NCBI RefSeq assembly: GCF_013523055.1
Contig: NZ_JAAMQM010000003.1
Location: 186,001 to 250,000, forward strand
DNA: 64,000 nucleotides
Direction of reading: 5' to 3'
Source: Pseudomonas capeferrum
GTDB taxonomy: Bacteria > Pseudomonadota > Gammaproteobacteria > Pseudomonadales > Pseudomonadaceae
This document shows positions 20,308 through 29,408 of this stretch, one piece after another. Within the stretch, counting starts at the first letter, position 1. Each line of letters opens with the position of its first letter. Below the pieces are notes generated by a model that was given only the letters and a program-made list of their open reading frames with translations, was not told where the DNA came from and searched no databases. The position numbers were made by a program, and so were the translations under genes.

Positions 20308-21159
20308 ATGAAAATCGCAAGCTTCGTTTACCAAAACCGTTCCACGTACGGCATTGTTAAAGGTGACCACGTCATTGACCTGGAATCACTCAAGTCTCAC
20401 CTGGGTGCGGACCTCAAAGAAGCCATCGCGCGCAATCGACTGAGCGAACTGGGGGCTGATGCGCTGAAAGACCTGCCTCGCCTGGCATTGAGTGAAATCA
20501 CCTTTTTGCCGGTCATTGCCAACCCAGGCAAAGTGCTCTGCATCGGGATCAACTACGCCACGCATGTGCGCGAGACTGGTCGGGACATGCCGACCTACCC
20601 GATGATTTTCACCCGCTTTGCCGACAGCCAGACCGCACACCTGCAGCCCATCGTTCGCCCAACCGTGTCCCACAAGCTTGACTTCGAAGGTGAACTGGCC
20701 GTGGTGATCGGCAAGACCGCTCGCCACGTCAAACCGGAGGACGCCTTGGACTACGTCGCCGGCTATGCCTGCTACAACGACGGCAGCGTACGTGACTGGC
20801 AGAAGCACACGATCCAGTTTGTTCCAGGGAAGAACTTCCCGGCCACCGGTGGATTCGGCCCATGGATGGTCACCAGCGATGAAATCGTCGACCCGCAGGA
20901 CCTGGAACTGACGACTCGTTTGAACGGCGAAGTGATGCAACACACGCGCACCAGCGACATGATTTTCGATGTGCGCAAGTTGATCGAGTACTGCACCGCG
21001 TTCACTGAACTGGCCCCTGGAGACGTAATCGTCAGCGGCACCACCGGCGGCGTTGGTGCATTCCGCGAGCCACCAGTCTGGATGAAGCCGGGCGATATCG
21101 TCGAAATCGAAATCGAGCGCATTGGTATCCTGCGCAACAGTATTGTAGACGAGAGCTGA
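20308..21159 (+). CDS. FAH-family hydrolase, second type
   Basis: 283 residues of the fumarylacetoacetate hydrolase fold, with IGINYATHVRETGR, acidic metal ligands in LDFEGELAVVIGKTARHV, and GDVIVSGTTGGVGAFREP near the end. It is clearly different from the FAH proteins of the two gentisate clusters. The ATG at 20308 has AGAGG in front. It ends one base before the next IclR start. Members of this group hydrolyse acylpyruvates or similar ring-fission products. The neighbouring flavin hydroxylase suggests a substituted phenolic pathway, but no ring-cleavage dioxygenase is left beside it. Confidence 0.75.
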   Translation: MKIASFVYQNRSTYGIVKGDHVIDLESLKSHLGADLKEAIARNRLSELGADALKDLPRLALSEITFLPVIANPGKVLCIGINYATHVRETGRDMPTYPMIFTRFADSQTAHLQPIVRPTVSHKLDFEGELAVVIGKTARHVKPEDALDYVAGYACYNDGSVRDWQKHTIQFVPGKNFPATGGFGPWMVTSDEIVDPQDLELTTRLNGEVMQHTRTSDMIFDVRKLIEYCTAFTELAPGDVIVSGTTGGVGAFREPPVWMKPGDIVEIEIERIGILRNSIVDES

Positions 21160-21160
21160 C

Positions 21161-21982
21161 ATGCAAAAACCGTTTGATTCCGAAGACACCACCGAGCACC
21201 TGGCAGACAGCAAAGGCTCCAGCCTGGAGCGGATGCTGCGAATTCTCGACCTGTTCACCGAGCACCATCCCATCTGGACGGTCGACGGGATGGGAAATGC
21301 GCTGGGGTTCACACGCTCCACTGCCTACCGTTATGTACGCGAACTGGCCGAGGCCAATTTGCTGTTTCAGGTGGAGGCCGGTCGCTATGCGCTGGGCGCG
21401 AGAATCATCACCTGGGATCGCCAACTGCGCGTCAGTGATCCGTTGGTACGCGCGGCGCACTCCCTGGAGTCGACCTTTCCGCAATGGGGTGCCGAGCAAG
21501 CCTGGTTGGTGTGTCGGCTGTTCAAGGATCAAGTGGTCTGTATCCATCAAACCGGCAACCTTTCCAACCAAGTGAGCTACTCGCGAGGATCGCCAAGACC
21601 TTTGTTCATGGGAGCGACCTCTAAAGCGATCCTCGCCAACATGGGCTCACGGCATCAAAGCCAACTGTTTCTGGAAAACCCGAGTGACATCGAGTCCAGC
21701 AACCTTGGCAAGACTTGGGAGGTGTTCCGGCGCTCGCTCCAACGCTTGCGCCGCCAGGGATATGTGCTGAGCACCAGCGAAGTCGATGCTGACGTCTTTG
21801 GCCTCGCGGCCCCCATATTCGATGGCGACGGCAAAGTGGTGGGCAGCGTCAGCTGCGTGCGCCCGACCTCGCAACGCGATAGCGAACAGGATGAAATGCA
21901 AGGCCAGCAAATCCTCGCCCTTGCCGACAATCTTTCACAACTCATGACCGCGCTGGCGCACAGACCAGAAGTACTGGACTGA
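21161..21982 (+). CDS. IclR-family regulator, second type
   Basis: 273 residues with an N-terminal winged helix-turn-helix (GNALGFTRSTAYRYVRELAE) and a C-terminal IclR ligand-binding domain (RPLFMGATSKAILANMG; VFGLAAPIFDGDGKVVGSVS). It is only distantly related to the three gentisate-type IclR proteins here. It starts one base after the FAH gene and is followed after 29 bases by the flavin hydroxylase, so it sits inside the operon it probably controls. Effector unknown. Confidence 0.82.
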   Translation: MQKPFDSEDTTEHLADSKGSSLERMLRILDLFTEHHPIWTVDGMGNALGFTRSTAYRYVRELAEANLLFQVEAGRYALGARIITWDRQLRVSDPLVRAAHSLESTFPQWGAEQAWLVCRLFKDQVVCIHQTGNLSNQVSYSRGSPRPLFMGATSKAILANMGSRHQSQLFLENPSDIESSNLGKTWEVFRRSLQRLRRQGYVLSTSEVDADVFGLAAPIFDGDGKVVGSVSCVRPTSQRDSEQDEMQGQQILALADNLSQLMTALAHRPEVLD

Positions 21983-22011
21983 CCAGCCCGGCGGTCACCG
22001 AGGGAATAAAA

Positions 22012-23412
22012 ATGACAACCCTTACACCCGTGAATACTGACGTACTGATTATCGGTGCCGGCCCGACAGGACTCACGTTGGCCAACCTCCTCGGACAGGC
22101 CGGCGTGCGTACGACCATTCTTGATCGTAAAGCCGGCACCGTGACTGAACCGCGTGCCGTTTCGATCGACGATGAGTCGCTGCGAACCATGCAGGCAGCC
22201 GGGCTGGATGAAGCCGTGTTGGCTGACGTCGTCAAAGGCTACGGCGTTCACTACTTCGACAAGCCAGGGGGACGTTGCTTTGGCAAGGTCGAACCTGTCG
22301 GCAAGCAATACGGCTACCCCAAACGCAATGCGTTCAGGCAACCCCTGTTCGAACGCACGCTGATGCAAGGTATGGAGCGTTTCCCTAGCCTGACTCCGCT
22401 TTTCTGCCATGAACTGATCGACTTCACACAGAACGCCTCAGGCGTTCTCGCTCGAATACAAAATGCGGCCGGTGACACGGTTGAGGTGCACGCCCAGTAC
22501 ATGGTTGCCTGTGATGGCGGCAGAAGCCCGGTTCGAAAACAACTGGGTATCGATATGGTGGGTTCCAGCTTCAAGTCCCGATGGTTGGTCGTGGATCTGG
22601 ATCAGGACGATGACCCGTTCTGGCAGACTCGTGTGTATTGCGACGCGCAGCGACCTGTCGTAGAAGTGCCCGGCCCTCATCAGACACGTCGCTTCGAGTT
22701 CATGCTCAAAGACGACGAGACTGATGAGCAAATGCTCAGCGACGCTAGCCTTGGCAACTTGCTGCGGCCGTTCCGGGGTGAAAAAGCTTATTCGCTGGTG
22801 CGCAAAGTGGTCTACACCTTCCACGCCAGGGTTGCCTCTCGCTGGCAGGAAGGTCGTGTTTTTCTCGCCGGTGACGCTGCGCACCTGACCCCCACCCTAT
22901 GCGGGCCAAGGCATGAACAGTGGTGTGCGTGATGCGCATAACATCGCCTGGAAACTTGTGGCGGTACTCCGGGGACAAATGGCGAAAAGCGCCCTCGAGA
23001 CCTATGAAAGCGAACGCCGCGATCATGCCTGGGCGCTGATCAAGCTGGCGCTGAATCTCGGGGTGGTCATGGCGCCGGCTTCAGCCTTGCGCGCCAAACT
23101 CATTACCAGCACCTTCCGCGTGATCGGGCTGATCCCGCCTCTGCGCGATTACTTTCTGCAAATGAAGTTTAAACCAAAGCCTCGTTTTACCCAGGGCCTG
23201 GTGTTATCCCAAGGTAAGGCCGGCAACCTGCGCGCCGGGACCATGCTGCCGCAGCCGACTCTTTTCGACTCTCACGGCTGCGCGCAACTGTTGGATGAGC
23301 ACATCGGCCCGGGCTTTGCCTTGATTCAATATGGCGATCTGCGCAGCCAACGCATGGATCAACTGCAGCACCCGCTCTGGACCCACCTGGATGCCAAGCG
23401 CATCGTGATCAT
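22012..23412 (+). pseudogene. MhpA-like FAD-dependent hydroxylase, frameshifted and cut by an IS
   Basis: The first part encodes a flavin hydroxylase start (IIGAGPTGLTLANLLGQAG), a VACDGGRSPVRKQL segment and VFLAGDAAHLTP. There the frame breaks near 22895; the sequence resumes in another frame as GMNSGVRDAHNIAWKLVAVL. Removing one C from the CCCCC run restores LTPPYAGQGMNSG. The gene is then cut at 23412 by the IS, which supplies the final codons and the stop; full-length relatives are longer. It resembles 3-(3-hydroxyphenyl)propionate hydroxylases. Loss of the 3' end means it is probably non-functional even if the frameshift is a sequencing error. Confidence 0.8.
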
Positions 23413-23447
23413 TGGACTACCCCCATTCCAATAGACATTTCCCGGCC

Positions 23448-24302
23448 TCATAACGAGGCGCTTTCAAAGGCCTCGGGACTGACGCCACCCAAATGACTGT
23501 GACGTCGAGTTCGGTTGTAAAACACCTCGATATAGTCGAACACATCAGCCCTCGCCACGTCGCGGGTTTTATAGATACGTTTGCGGATGCGCTCTTTCTT
23601 CAAACTACTGAAGAAGGATTCTGCCACTGCATTGTCCCAACAATTACCACGTCGGCTCATGCTGGGCTCCAGATTGTTGGCAGCACAAAAGCGCTTCCAG
23701 TCATCGCTGCCGTACTGACTACCCTGGTCGGAGTGAACGATGACTCGACTCTTGGGCTTGCGCCGCCAGAGCGACATGAGCAAGGCGTCCAGCGCTAGTT
23801 CGCGAGCCAGCGTCGGCTTCATCGACCAGCCAACCACCTTACGCGCGTACAGATCCACCACTACCGCCAGGTACAGCCAGCCCTGCCAGGTACGAATGTA
23901 GGTAATGTCGGTTACCCAAGCCTTGTTGGGCGCATCGACGGTAAATTCACGCTTGAGATGATTGGGTGCAATGATCGAGGGTCGCCCAGCGATTGGCCGT
24001 GGTGCCTTGTAGCCCCGCAATGCTTTGATTTTGTGGACGCGCATCAAACGAGCAACACGATGCTTGCCACAGTTTTCGCCAGCTTCCCGCAGATCACCAA
24101 AGACGCGGCGCGCACCGTAAACACCGTGACTGGCCGCGTAGGAGTCACGGATCAATTGCAGCAAACGGCTGTTTTCCCGCTCGCGATCGGAGACCGGTTT
24201 ATGTAGCCATTGATAGAACCCAGCACGAGCAATTCGCAATATCCGACACATTGTAGCAATGGCGTACTGATGGCGATGCTCGTTCACAAAGCGGTACTTC
24301 AC
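23448..24302 (-). CDS. IS3-family transposase OrfB (DDE integrase domain)
   Basis: 284 residues with an N-terminal HTH-like region (ILRIARAGFYQWL) and an rve-type catalytic core. The DDE residues fall in AWVTDITYIRT, VIVHSDQGSQYGS and AVAESFFSSLKKE. The start annotated is a GTG that overlaps the orfA stop by 4 bases. It is more likely made mainly as an OrfAB fusion: an A7 run in orfA (complement of 24338-24348) is a slippery site, and the reading frame upstream of the GTG is open through SRAVLCQGAR. Confidence 0.88.
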   Translation of the reverse strand: MKYRFVNEHRHQYAIATMCRILRIARAGFYQWLHKPVSDRERENSRLLQLIRDSYAASHGVYGARRVFGDLREAGENCGKHRVARLMRVHKIKALRGYKAPRPIAGRPSIIAPNHLKREFTVDAPNKAWVTDITYIRTWQGWLYLAVVVDLYARKVVGWSMKPTLARELALDALLMSLWRRKPKSRVIVHSDQGSQYGSDDWKRFCAANNLEPSMSRRGNCWDNAVAESFFSSLKKERIRKRIYKTRDVARADVFDYIEVFYNRTRRHSHLGGVSPEAFESASL

Positions 24303-24583
24303 TCGGGCTCCCTGGCAAAGTACCGCGCGGCTTTTTTTAGGATATCTCGCTCTTCTTCAAGGCGGCGCATCTGGGCTCGCAGGCGTAAAATTTCACTCTT
24401 GGCTTCCAGCAGCTCGCTAGCCTGTCTCTCTGACTTATCGGGCGTGACAGCCTTTACCCATTTGTAGAGGCTGTGAGTAGAGACGCCGAGGCGCGCGGCG
24501 ATCTCCGCGACTGAATATCCACGCTCAACAACCTGCCTGACGGCTTCGGTCTTAAATTCCGGGGTGAATCGTTGGGTGCTCAT
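24299..24583 (-). CDS. IS3-family transposase OrfA
   Basis: 94 residues with an N-terminal helix-turn-helix (VAEIAARLGVSTHSLYKW) and a leucine-rich coiled coil towards the C terminus (EILRLRAQMRRLEEERD), the usual DNA-binding part of IS3 transposases. The ATG at 24583 has an AGGAGGAAG-type ribosome site. Its end contains CTAAAAAAAGCC, where a -1 slip joins it to orfB. Confidence 0.85.
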   Translation of the reverse strand: MSTQRFTPEFKTEAVRQVVERGYSVAEIAARLGVSTHSLYKWVKAVTPDKSERQASELLEAKSEILRLRAQMRRLEEERDILKKAARYFAREPE

Positions 24584-24708
24584 AGACTTCCTCCTATGCT
24601 CAAAGCATAGGCCGGGGATGTCTACCGGAGCGGGGGTAGTCCATCCAGAGCTTGGAGAGTGTCTAGGAAAGCCGGGGCGATTCATAGCCGCCCTGGCAGC
24701 TCACCGCA

Positions 24709-25635
24709 TTACGCTTCTTGCAGAGCCCGTGGGCGATTACTGCGAACTTCGTCAGCCTGCTTGACCGCCGCTTGAAGTTGGAAGTCAAACTTCAGTTCGG
24801 CATAGCGACCTTGCGTGCCACGCGCACCGTCTTCGCGGAATACGACCTCCCCCACCAGACCATCACGGGTCGCGTAGGCAAAGTCATCCCACAGGTATTT
24901 CTCGCCTGACAGGTTGATCTGGGTTGTCAGGTGACGATGGCCTGGGGCCGAAATGAAGAAATGCACATGTGCCGGGCGCTGGCCATGACGTCCAAGCAGG
25001 TCCAGGCATTCCTGGGTTGGCCCTTTCGGGTCACACCCGTAGCCAGAAGGCACGATGCTACGCGCGCGATAACGCCCTTCGCTGTCAGTGATGATTCGAC
25101 GACGCAGGTTGTACTCAGACTGGCTTGGGTCGAAGAATGAATAAGTGCCCTTCGTGTTCGCTTGCCACAGATCCACAGTGGCGCCAGGTAGCGGCTTGCC
25201 GCTCGGATCGAGCACTTGACCCTCAAGGAAGAACAATGTGCCGACATCGTCCTCGCTACCATCATCCAGACGCGCTTCACCCTCAGACAGTGGTGCCCCT
25301 GCCACATAAAGCGGCCCCTCGATGGTACGGGGGGTTCCTCCGGTCAGACCTGCCTGCTCATCTTTGGCGTCATGGAGCAGATCCAGAAAGTGCTCAACAC
25401 CCAGGCCAGCAACCAGCAAGCCAGCCTCTGTACGGCCACCCAAACGGTTCAGATAGTCCACTGCTTTCCAGAACTCGTCCTCGGTAATTTCGAGGTCTTC
25501 AACGATCTTCGCAGTATCCTGCAACAGCCTCAGGATGATGGTCTTTACGCGAGGGCTACCCGTGTCGTTCTCAAAGCCGGCAGCCTCTTGGAAGAACTTC
25601 TGAACTTCTGGTTGATGCGAAATTTTCACGGTCAT
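24709..25635 (-). CDS. catA: Catechol 1,2-dioxygenase
   Basis: 308 residues of the intradiol ring-cleavage dioxygenase family, converting catechol to cis,cis-muconate with Fe(III). It has an N-terminal helical dimerisation domain, GPLYVAGAPLSEGEAR, and the Tyr/Tyr/His/His iron set in PSGYGCDPKG, the upstream DPSQSEYNLRRRI stretch and RPAHVHFFISAPGHRHL. It is the last gene of the ben-cat series. Its stop lies 66 bases from the right end of the IS. Confidence 0.93.
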   Translation of the reverse strand: MTVKISHQPEVQKFFQEAAGFENDTGSPRVKTIILRLLQDTAKIVEDLEITEDEFWKAVDYLNRLGGRTEAGLLVAGLGVEHFLDLLHDAKDEQAGLTGGTPRTIEGPLYVAGAPLSEGEARLDDGSEDDVGTLFFLEGQVLDPSGKPLPGATVDLWQANTKGTYSFFDPSQSEYNLRRRIITDSEGRYRARSIVPSGYGCDPKGPTQECLDLLGRHGQRPAHVHFFISAPGHRHLTTQINLSGEKYLWDDFAYATRDGLVGEVVFREDGARGTQGRYAELKFDFQLQAAVKQADEVRSNRPRALQEA

Positions 25636-25677
25636 GACGGTTTACCCCATTTTGTTTTTGTACAGAGAACTGATGAA

Positions 25678-25968
25678 TTAGCGGTCGTCCGAATGAATCG
25701 AAGATGGGTGACGGCAGATCCCATCAACCTCAATTTCCATGTACGGAAACAGAGGCAGCTGCATCAGGGTGTCGTGCAGCTCTTCAACACTTGAGAGATC
25801 AAAAACGCTGTAGTTCGCGTAGTGCCCAGCGATGCGCCAGAGGTGGCGCCATTTGCCCTCACGTTGCAGGCGCTGAGCGAGTTCTTTCTCGTCAGCCTTC
25901 AACTTCGATGCCTTGGAAGGCTCCATATCGATAGGCAGTTTTACGGTCATCTTCACGTGGAAAAGCAT
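25678..25968 (-). CDS. catC: Muconolactone Delta-isomerase
   Basis: 96 residues, the usual size. The protein opens MLFHVKMTVKLP and has the WRHLWRIAGHYANYSVFDL segment typical of CatC, which converts muconolactone to 3-oxoadipate enol-lactone as a decamer. It lies between catB and catA with 26- and 42-base gaps. The next enzyme, CatD or PcaD, is not in this window. Confidence 0.94.
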   Translation of the reverse strand: MLFHVKMTVKLPIDMEPSKASKLKADEKELAQRLQREGKWRHLWRIAGHYANYSVFDLSSVEELHDTLMQLPLFPYMEIEVDGICRHPSSIHSDDR

Positions 25969-25994
25969 GAGAACTTGCTCCTAGGGTTGCTCGA

Positions 25995-27116
25995 TCAGGA
26001 ACGGCGGAAGAAGGCCAGCCGATCTTCATCGAGGCTAAGGCCCAGTCCAGGGGTGCGAGGTATGTGCAGTTGAAAGTCTCGGTATTCCAGGGCCTCAGTG
26101 ACCACTTCTTCGGTCAGTAGCAGCGGCCCGAAGAGCTCGGTGTCCCAGGTCAGTTCCTTAAGCGTGAGAAACGCGTGGGCGGAGGCCAAGGTTCCGATCG
26201 ACCCTTCGAGCATCGTGCCTCCATACAGAGCAATGCCGGCGGACTCTGCAATCTGGGCCGTTCGCAGTACCGCACGAGGGCCGCCATTCTTGGCGATCTT
26301 CAGTGCGAAGACGCTAGCAGCGCCGTCAGCAGCCAAGCTGAATGCGTCCTCAACACACTCGATCGATTCGTCGGCCATGATCGGCGCCGGGCTGCGCTGA
26401 TTGAGGCGCACCTGGCCTGATCGATTGATACGCGAGATGGGCTGCTCAATCAGGTCGACCCCGTTGTCACCCAGGATCTGGCAACCTCTAATCGCCTGAG
26501 ACTCATCCCAATACTGGTTAACGTCGACGCGAACACTGGCGCGATCACCCAATGCTTTTTTGATTGCGATAACGTGCTTGAGGTCTTGCTCCAGCGGGTT
26601 GGCGCCGATCTTGAGCTTGAAGATCCGATGGCGGCGCGTCTGAAGCATCTGCTCAGCTTCGTCGATATCACGACTCGTATTGCCGCTGGCAAGCGTCCAG
26701 GCCACTTCCAGACTGTTGCGAACACGGCCGCCCAACAGCTCGCTCACCGGCAAACCAAGTCGCTTGCCCTGGGCGTCTAGCAATGCAGTCTCGATACCAG
26801 ATTTGGCGAAGGTATTACCTTTCGCGATCTTATCGAGCTTCTGCATGGCGGCATTGATGTTGTCAGCCTCCATGCCGATGAGTGCTGGTGCCAGATGGGC
26901 ATCGATATTGGCTTTAATGCTTTCGGGACTTTCATAGCCGTAGGAAAGACCACCAATCGTGGTGGACTCACCAAGACCTTCAACACCATCGCTGCACTGC
27001 AGACGCAGAATCACCAGTGTCTGCTTCTGCATGGTGTGCATCGCCAGCTTGTGCGGACGGATAGTCGGGAGGTCGACGATGATCGTCGTAAATCCCTCAA
27101 TCAGGGGTACGGACAT
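25995..27116 (-). CDS. catB: Muconate cycloisomerase
   Basis: 373 residues of the enolase superfamily. The catalytic lysines are in HRIFKLKIG, metal ligands in RVDVNQYW, LIEQPI and ADESIE, and the second base region in FALKIAKNGG. It turns cis,cis-muconate into muconolactone with Mn2+. The ATG at 27116 with GGAG upstream is preferred over one 10 codons earlier. No catR gene stands beside it, unlike many Pseudomonas catBCA operons; here it follows benK by 60 bases and is probably read with the ben genes. Confidence 0.93.
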   Translation of the reverse strand: MSVPLIEGFTTIIVDLPTIRPHKLAMHTMQKQTLVILRLQCSDGVEGLGESTTIGGLSYGYESPESIKANIDAHLAPALIGMEADNINAAMQKLDKIAKGNTFAKSGIETALLDAQGKRLGLPVSELLGGRVRNSLEVAWTLASGNTSRDIDEAEQMLQTRRHRIFKLKIGANPLEQDLKHVIAIKKALGDRASVRVDVNQYWDESQAIRGCQILGDNGVDLIEQPISRINRSGQVRLNQRSPAPIMADESIECVEDAFSLAADGAASVFALKIAKNGGPRAVLRTAQIAESAGIALYGGTMLEGSIGTLASAHAFLTLKELTWDTELFGPLLLTEEVVTEALEYRDFQLHIPRTPGLGLSLDEDRLAFFRRS

Positions 27117-27176
27117 TCCTGCTCTCCAGTAGATAAGTCGAAGCACGCAACTCGGTGAAACAGAGCCGCGCCGGAT

Positions 27177-28511
27177 CTATGCCTTCGCGGTCAGTACAAC
27201 CACCTGAGGCTTGGTGCGGTTACTTAAAGTGAACACTGTCATCGCCAGCGCAGCGACGGCTCCAGGTATCGCAAAAGCGATGAAATTGAGTTGCAACGGA
27301 AGGTTGATCGCCATCAAGGCACCACCCAGAAGCGGCCCGACGATGGCGCCATTACGGCCCACGCCAGAGGCCCAGCCCAAGCCAGTGGATCGGATAGACA
27401 ACCCGTAGAACTGGGCTGCACCGGCATAGAGCAAAATCTGAGTACCAATGGTGGTCGCACCGGCAATGAAGATCAGCAGGTAAAGCAGTTCAGGGGCGCT
27501 TTTGAAGCCCAGTAGGCTTATGGAGACTGCTGCTGCGACGAAGAACACCACCATGACCTTACCCAGGTTGTAGCGATCACCAAGCCAACCACCAAGGATT
27601 GCCCCAGCCATGCCACCGAGGTTCAGCGCCACGAGAAAGGTCAAACTCGACCCCAGGCTGTAACCGGCATTTGCCATTAGCTTAGGAAGCCAAGAACTGA
27701 GCGCATAGACCATCAGCAAACAGCAAAAGAACGCCACCCAAAGACAAAGCGTGCGCAGCGCACGGCTCTCCCGGAACAGTTCAAGTACGGCGACACCATG
27801 GGCTTTGCTGTCACTCATGGCCAACACATCACCATGAGCGATCTCAAGATTTGGATCGACCTTGCTCAGTACTTCAGTCGCCTGTGCAGTACGCCCTTCG
27901 CGCACCAGAAAACCTACCGACTCTGGCAACTTCCAGAGAATCAGAGGCAGCAGAAGCAACGGAACAGCGGCAGCGAAGAACATCGACTCCCAGCCGAAGC
28001 GTGGCAGCATGTAGATACCCACTCCAGCGGCCAGCATGCCGCCCAAGGAGTAGCCACTGAACATGATCGCGACCAACGTGCTGCGCAAACGCTTGGGCGC
28101 GTATTCGTTCATCAGAGCGACGGCGTTGGGCATCAGCCCACCGCATCCCAACCCAGCGATAAAACGGCAAATGCCAAATTCGGTTGGATTACTGGCAAAA
28201 CCATTGATGATGGTTGCGGTGGAGAACAACAGGAAGCAGATAGCGATGCCCTTCTTGCGTCCGATCTTGTCCGCCAGAGTGCCGAAGGTAAGCGCACCAA
28301 ACATCATCCCAAATAGTGCATAGCTACCCAGTGCACCGGCTTCCAGTGGAGTCAGATTCCACTCCTGCATCAGTGAAGGCAATACGACCCCGTATATGAA
28401 CAAGTCATAGCCATCAAAGATCAGCAACAGTGCGCACAAGCACATCACCATCCAGTGGAATCGGGTGAAACCGGCATTGTCGATTGCTTGGTTAACGTTG
28501 ATTTGGCGCAT
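27177..28511 (-). CDS. benK: Benzoate MFS transporter
   Basis: 444 residues, about 12 membrane segments, AAHS family. The substrate motif FDGYDLFIYGVVLPSL lies in the first segment and LADKIGRKKG in the 2-3 loop; RSTGLGWASGVGRNGAIVGP is near segment 11. Its place between benD and catB matches the BenK benzoate/H+ symporter of P. putida and Acinetobacter. Muconate transport (MucK type) is less likely from context. Confidence 0.85.
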   Translation of the reverse strand: MRQINVNQAIDNAGFTRFHWMVMCLCALLLIFDGYDLFIYGVVLPSLMQEWNLTPLEAGALGSYALFGMMFGALTFGTLADKIGRKKGIAICFLLFSTATIINGFASNPTEFGICRFIAGLGCGGLMPNAVALMNEYAPKRLRSTLVAIMFSGYSLGGMLAAGVGIYMLPRFGWESMFFAAAVPLLLLPLILWKLPESVGFLVREGRTAQATEVLSKVDPNLEIAHGDVLAMSDSKAHGVAVLELFRESRALRTLCLWVAFFCCLLMVYALSSWLPKLMANAGYSLGSSLTFLVALNLGGMAGAILGGWLGDRYNLGKVMVVFFVAAAVSISLLGFKSAPELLYLLIFIAGATTIGTQILLYAGAAQFYGLSIRSTGLGWASGVGRNGAIVGPLLGGALMAINLPLQLNFIAFAIPGAVAALAMTVFTLSNRTKPQVVVLTAKA

Positions 28512-28568
28512 GGCATCGAAGTCTTGTTTTTGTTGTCGAAACTGCGTTTGAGAAGGCCTGACCGATGA

Positions 28569-29345
28569 TCAGCCGAGATCACCACCGCCAACAGGTAGTG
28601 TTAATCCGGTGATGTAGGAGGCCTCGTCTGAAGCGAGGAAAAGGATCGCGCCGACTTGCTCGTCAATGGTTCCGTAGCGCTTCATCAAGCTGCTGTCGAC
28701 AGTCTGATCAACGATCTGCTGATACCAGGCTTTCTCGTCGGGACTCTGCTCAGCGGTGTTGCGAGGAATGCGTCGTGGCGGTGCTTCTGTCCCGCCTGGT
28801 GCGGTGGCGTTGACGCGAATTCCACGTGTGGCATTTTCAAATGCCAAACATGCAGTCAGGGCATTCACCCCACCTTTGGCTGCACCATAAGGCACGCGGT
28901 TGGTTCCCCGTGTAGCAATCGAGGAAACGTTCACGATCGAGCCCGCCCCCTGCTCCAACATGTGTGGTAGCACTGCATGGCAGCACCACAGAGTAGGGAA
29001 CAGTGAACGCCTTACCTCGGCTTCAATTTCTGCCTCGACGTAGTGCTCGTATGGCTTAGCCCAGATGGTGCCGCCGACGTTGTTGATCAGGATGTCGATG
29101 CGACCGAAATGCTCGACGGTCTGTGACATAACACGATTGCAATCGCTGTATTGCTCCAGGTCTGCAGTCAACGCGAGCACTGACTCATTGATGCTCGCGT
29201 CCTCAGTCAGTTCGAAGACCAGCTCTGAACGATCCACTGCCGCAACAACGGCGCCTTCGGCGATCAGTCGCTCAACCACCCGGCGACCAATACCCTGCGC
29301 AGCACCTGTAACCAACGCAACCTTGCCTGAGAATCTCATGTTCAT
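28569..29345 (-). CDS. benD: Benzoate cis-diol dehydrogenase (1,6-dihydroxycyclohexa-2,4-diene-1-carboxylate dehydrogenase)
   Basis: 258 residues of the short-chain dehydrogenase family. It has the NAD-binding TGAAQGIGR near the start, NNVGGTIWAKP, the catalytic serine in IVNVSSIATRG and YGAAKGGVNALTA with the Tyr and Lys. It oxidises and decarboxylates benzoate diol to catechol. The ATG at 29345 is chosen because GGAGG stands 5 bases before it; a start at 29360 would put that ribosome site inside the gene. It follows benC. Confidence 0.92.
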   Translation of the reverse strand: MNMRFSGKVALVTGAAQGIGRRVVERLIAEGAVVAAVDRSELVFELTEDASINESVLALTADLEQYSDCNRVMSQTVEHFGRIDILINNVGGTIWAKPYEHYVEAEIEAEVRRSLFPTLWCCHAVLPHMLEQGAGSIVNVSSIATRGTNRVPYGAAKGGVNALTACLAFENATRGIRVNATAPGGTEAPPRRIPRNTAEQSPDEKAWYQQIVDQTVDSSLMKRYGTIDEQVGAILFLASDEASYITGLTLPVGGGDLG

Positions 29346-29408
29346 GACTACCTCCATCACGAGGGGCTCCTCTCCCGCGAGCAGCCCCCATGGATTGATT
29401 GGCTGAAT

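Larger units (their letters stand above)
23413..24643 (-). mobile_element. IS3-family insertion sequence
   Basis: 1231 bases bounded by imperfect inverted repeats of about 35 bases. The left end begins TGGACTACCCCC and the right end is its reverse complement, with most positions of the following TAGACAT and CCCGGCCT also matching. Inside are orfA and orfB in minus orientation. No 3-4 base direct repeat is visible at the ends (CAT on the left, TCC on the right). The left flank is a coding sequence whose continuation is missing on the right, so a deletion or recombination followed insertion. Confidence 0.88.
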
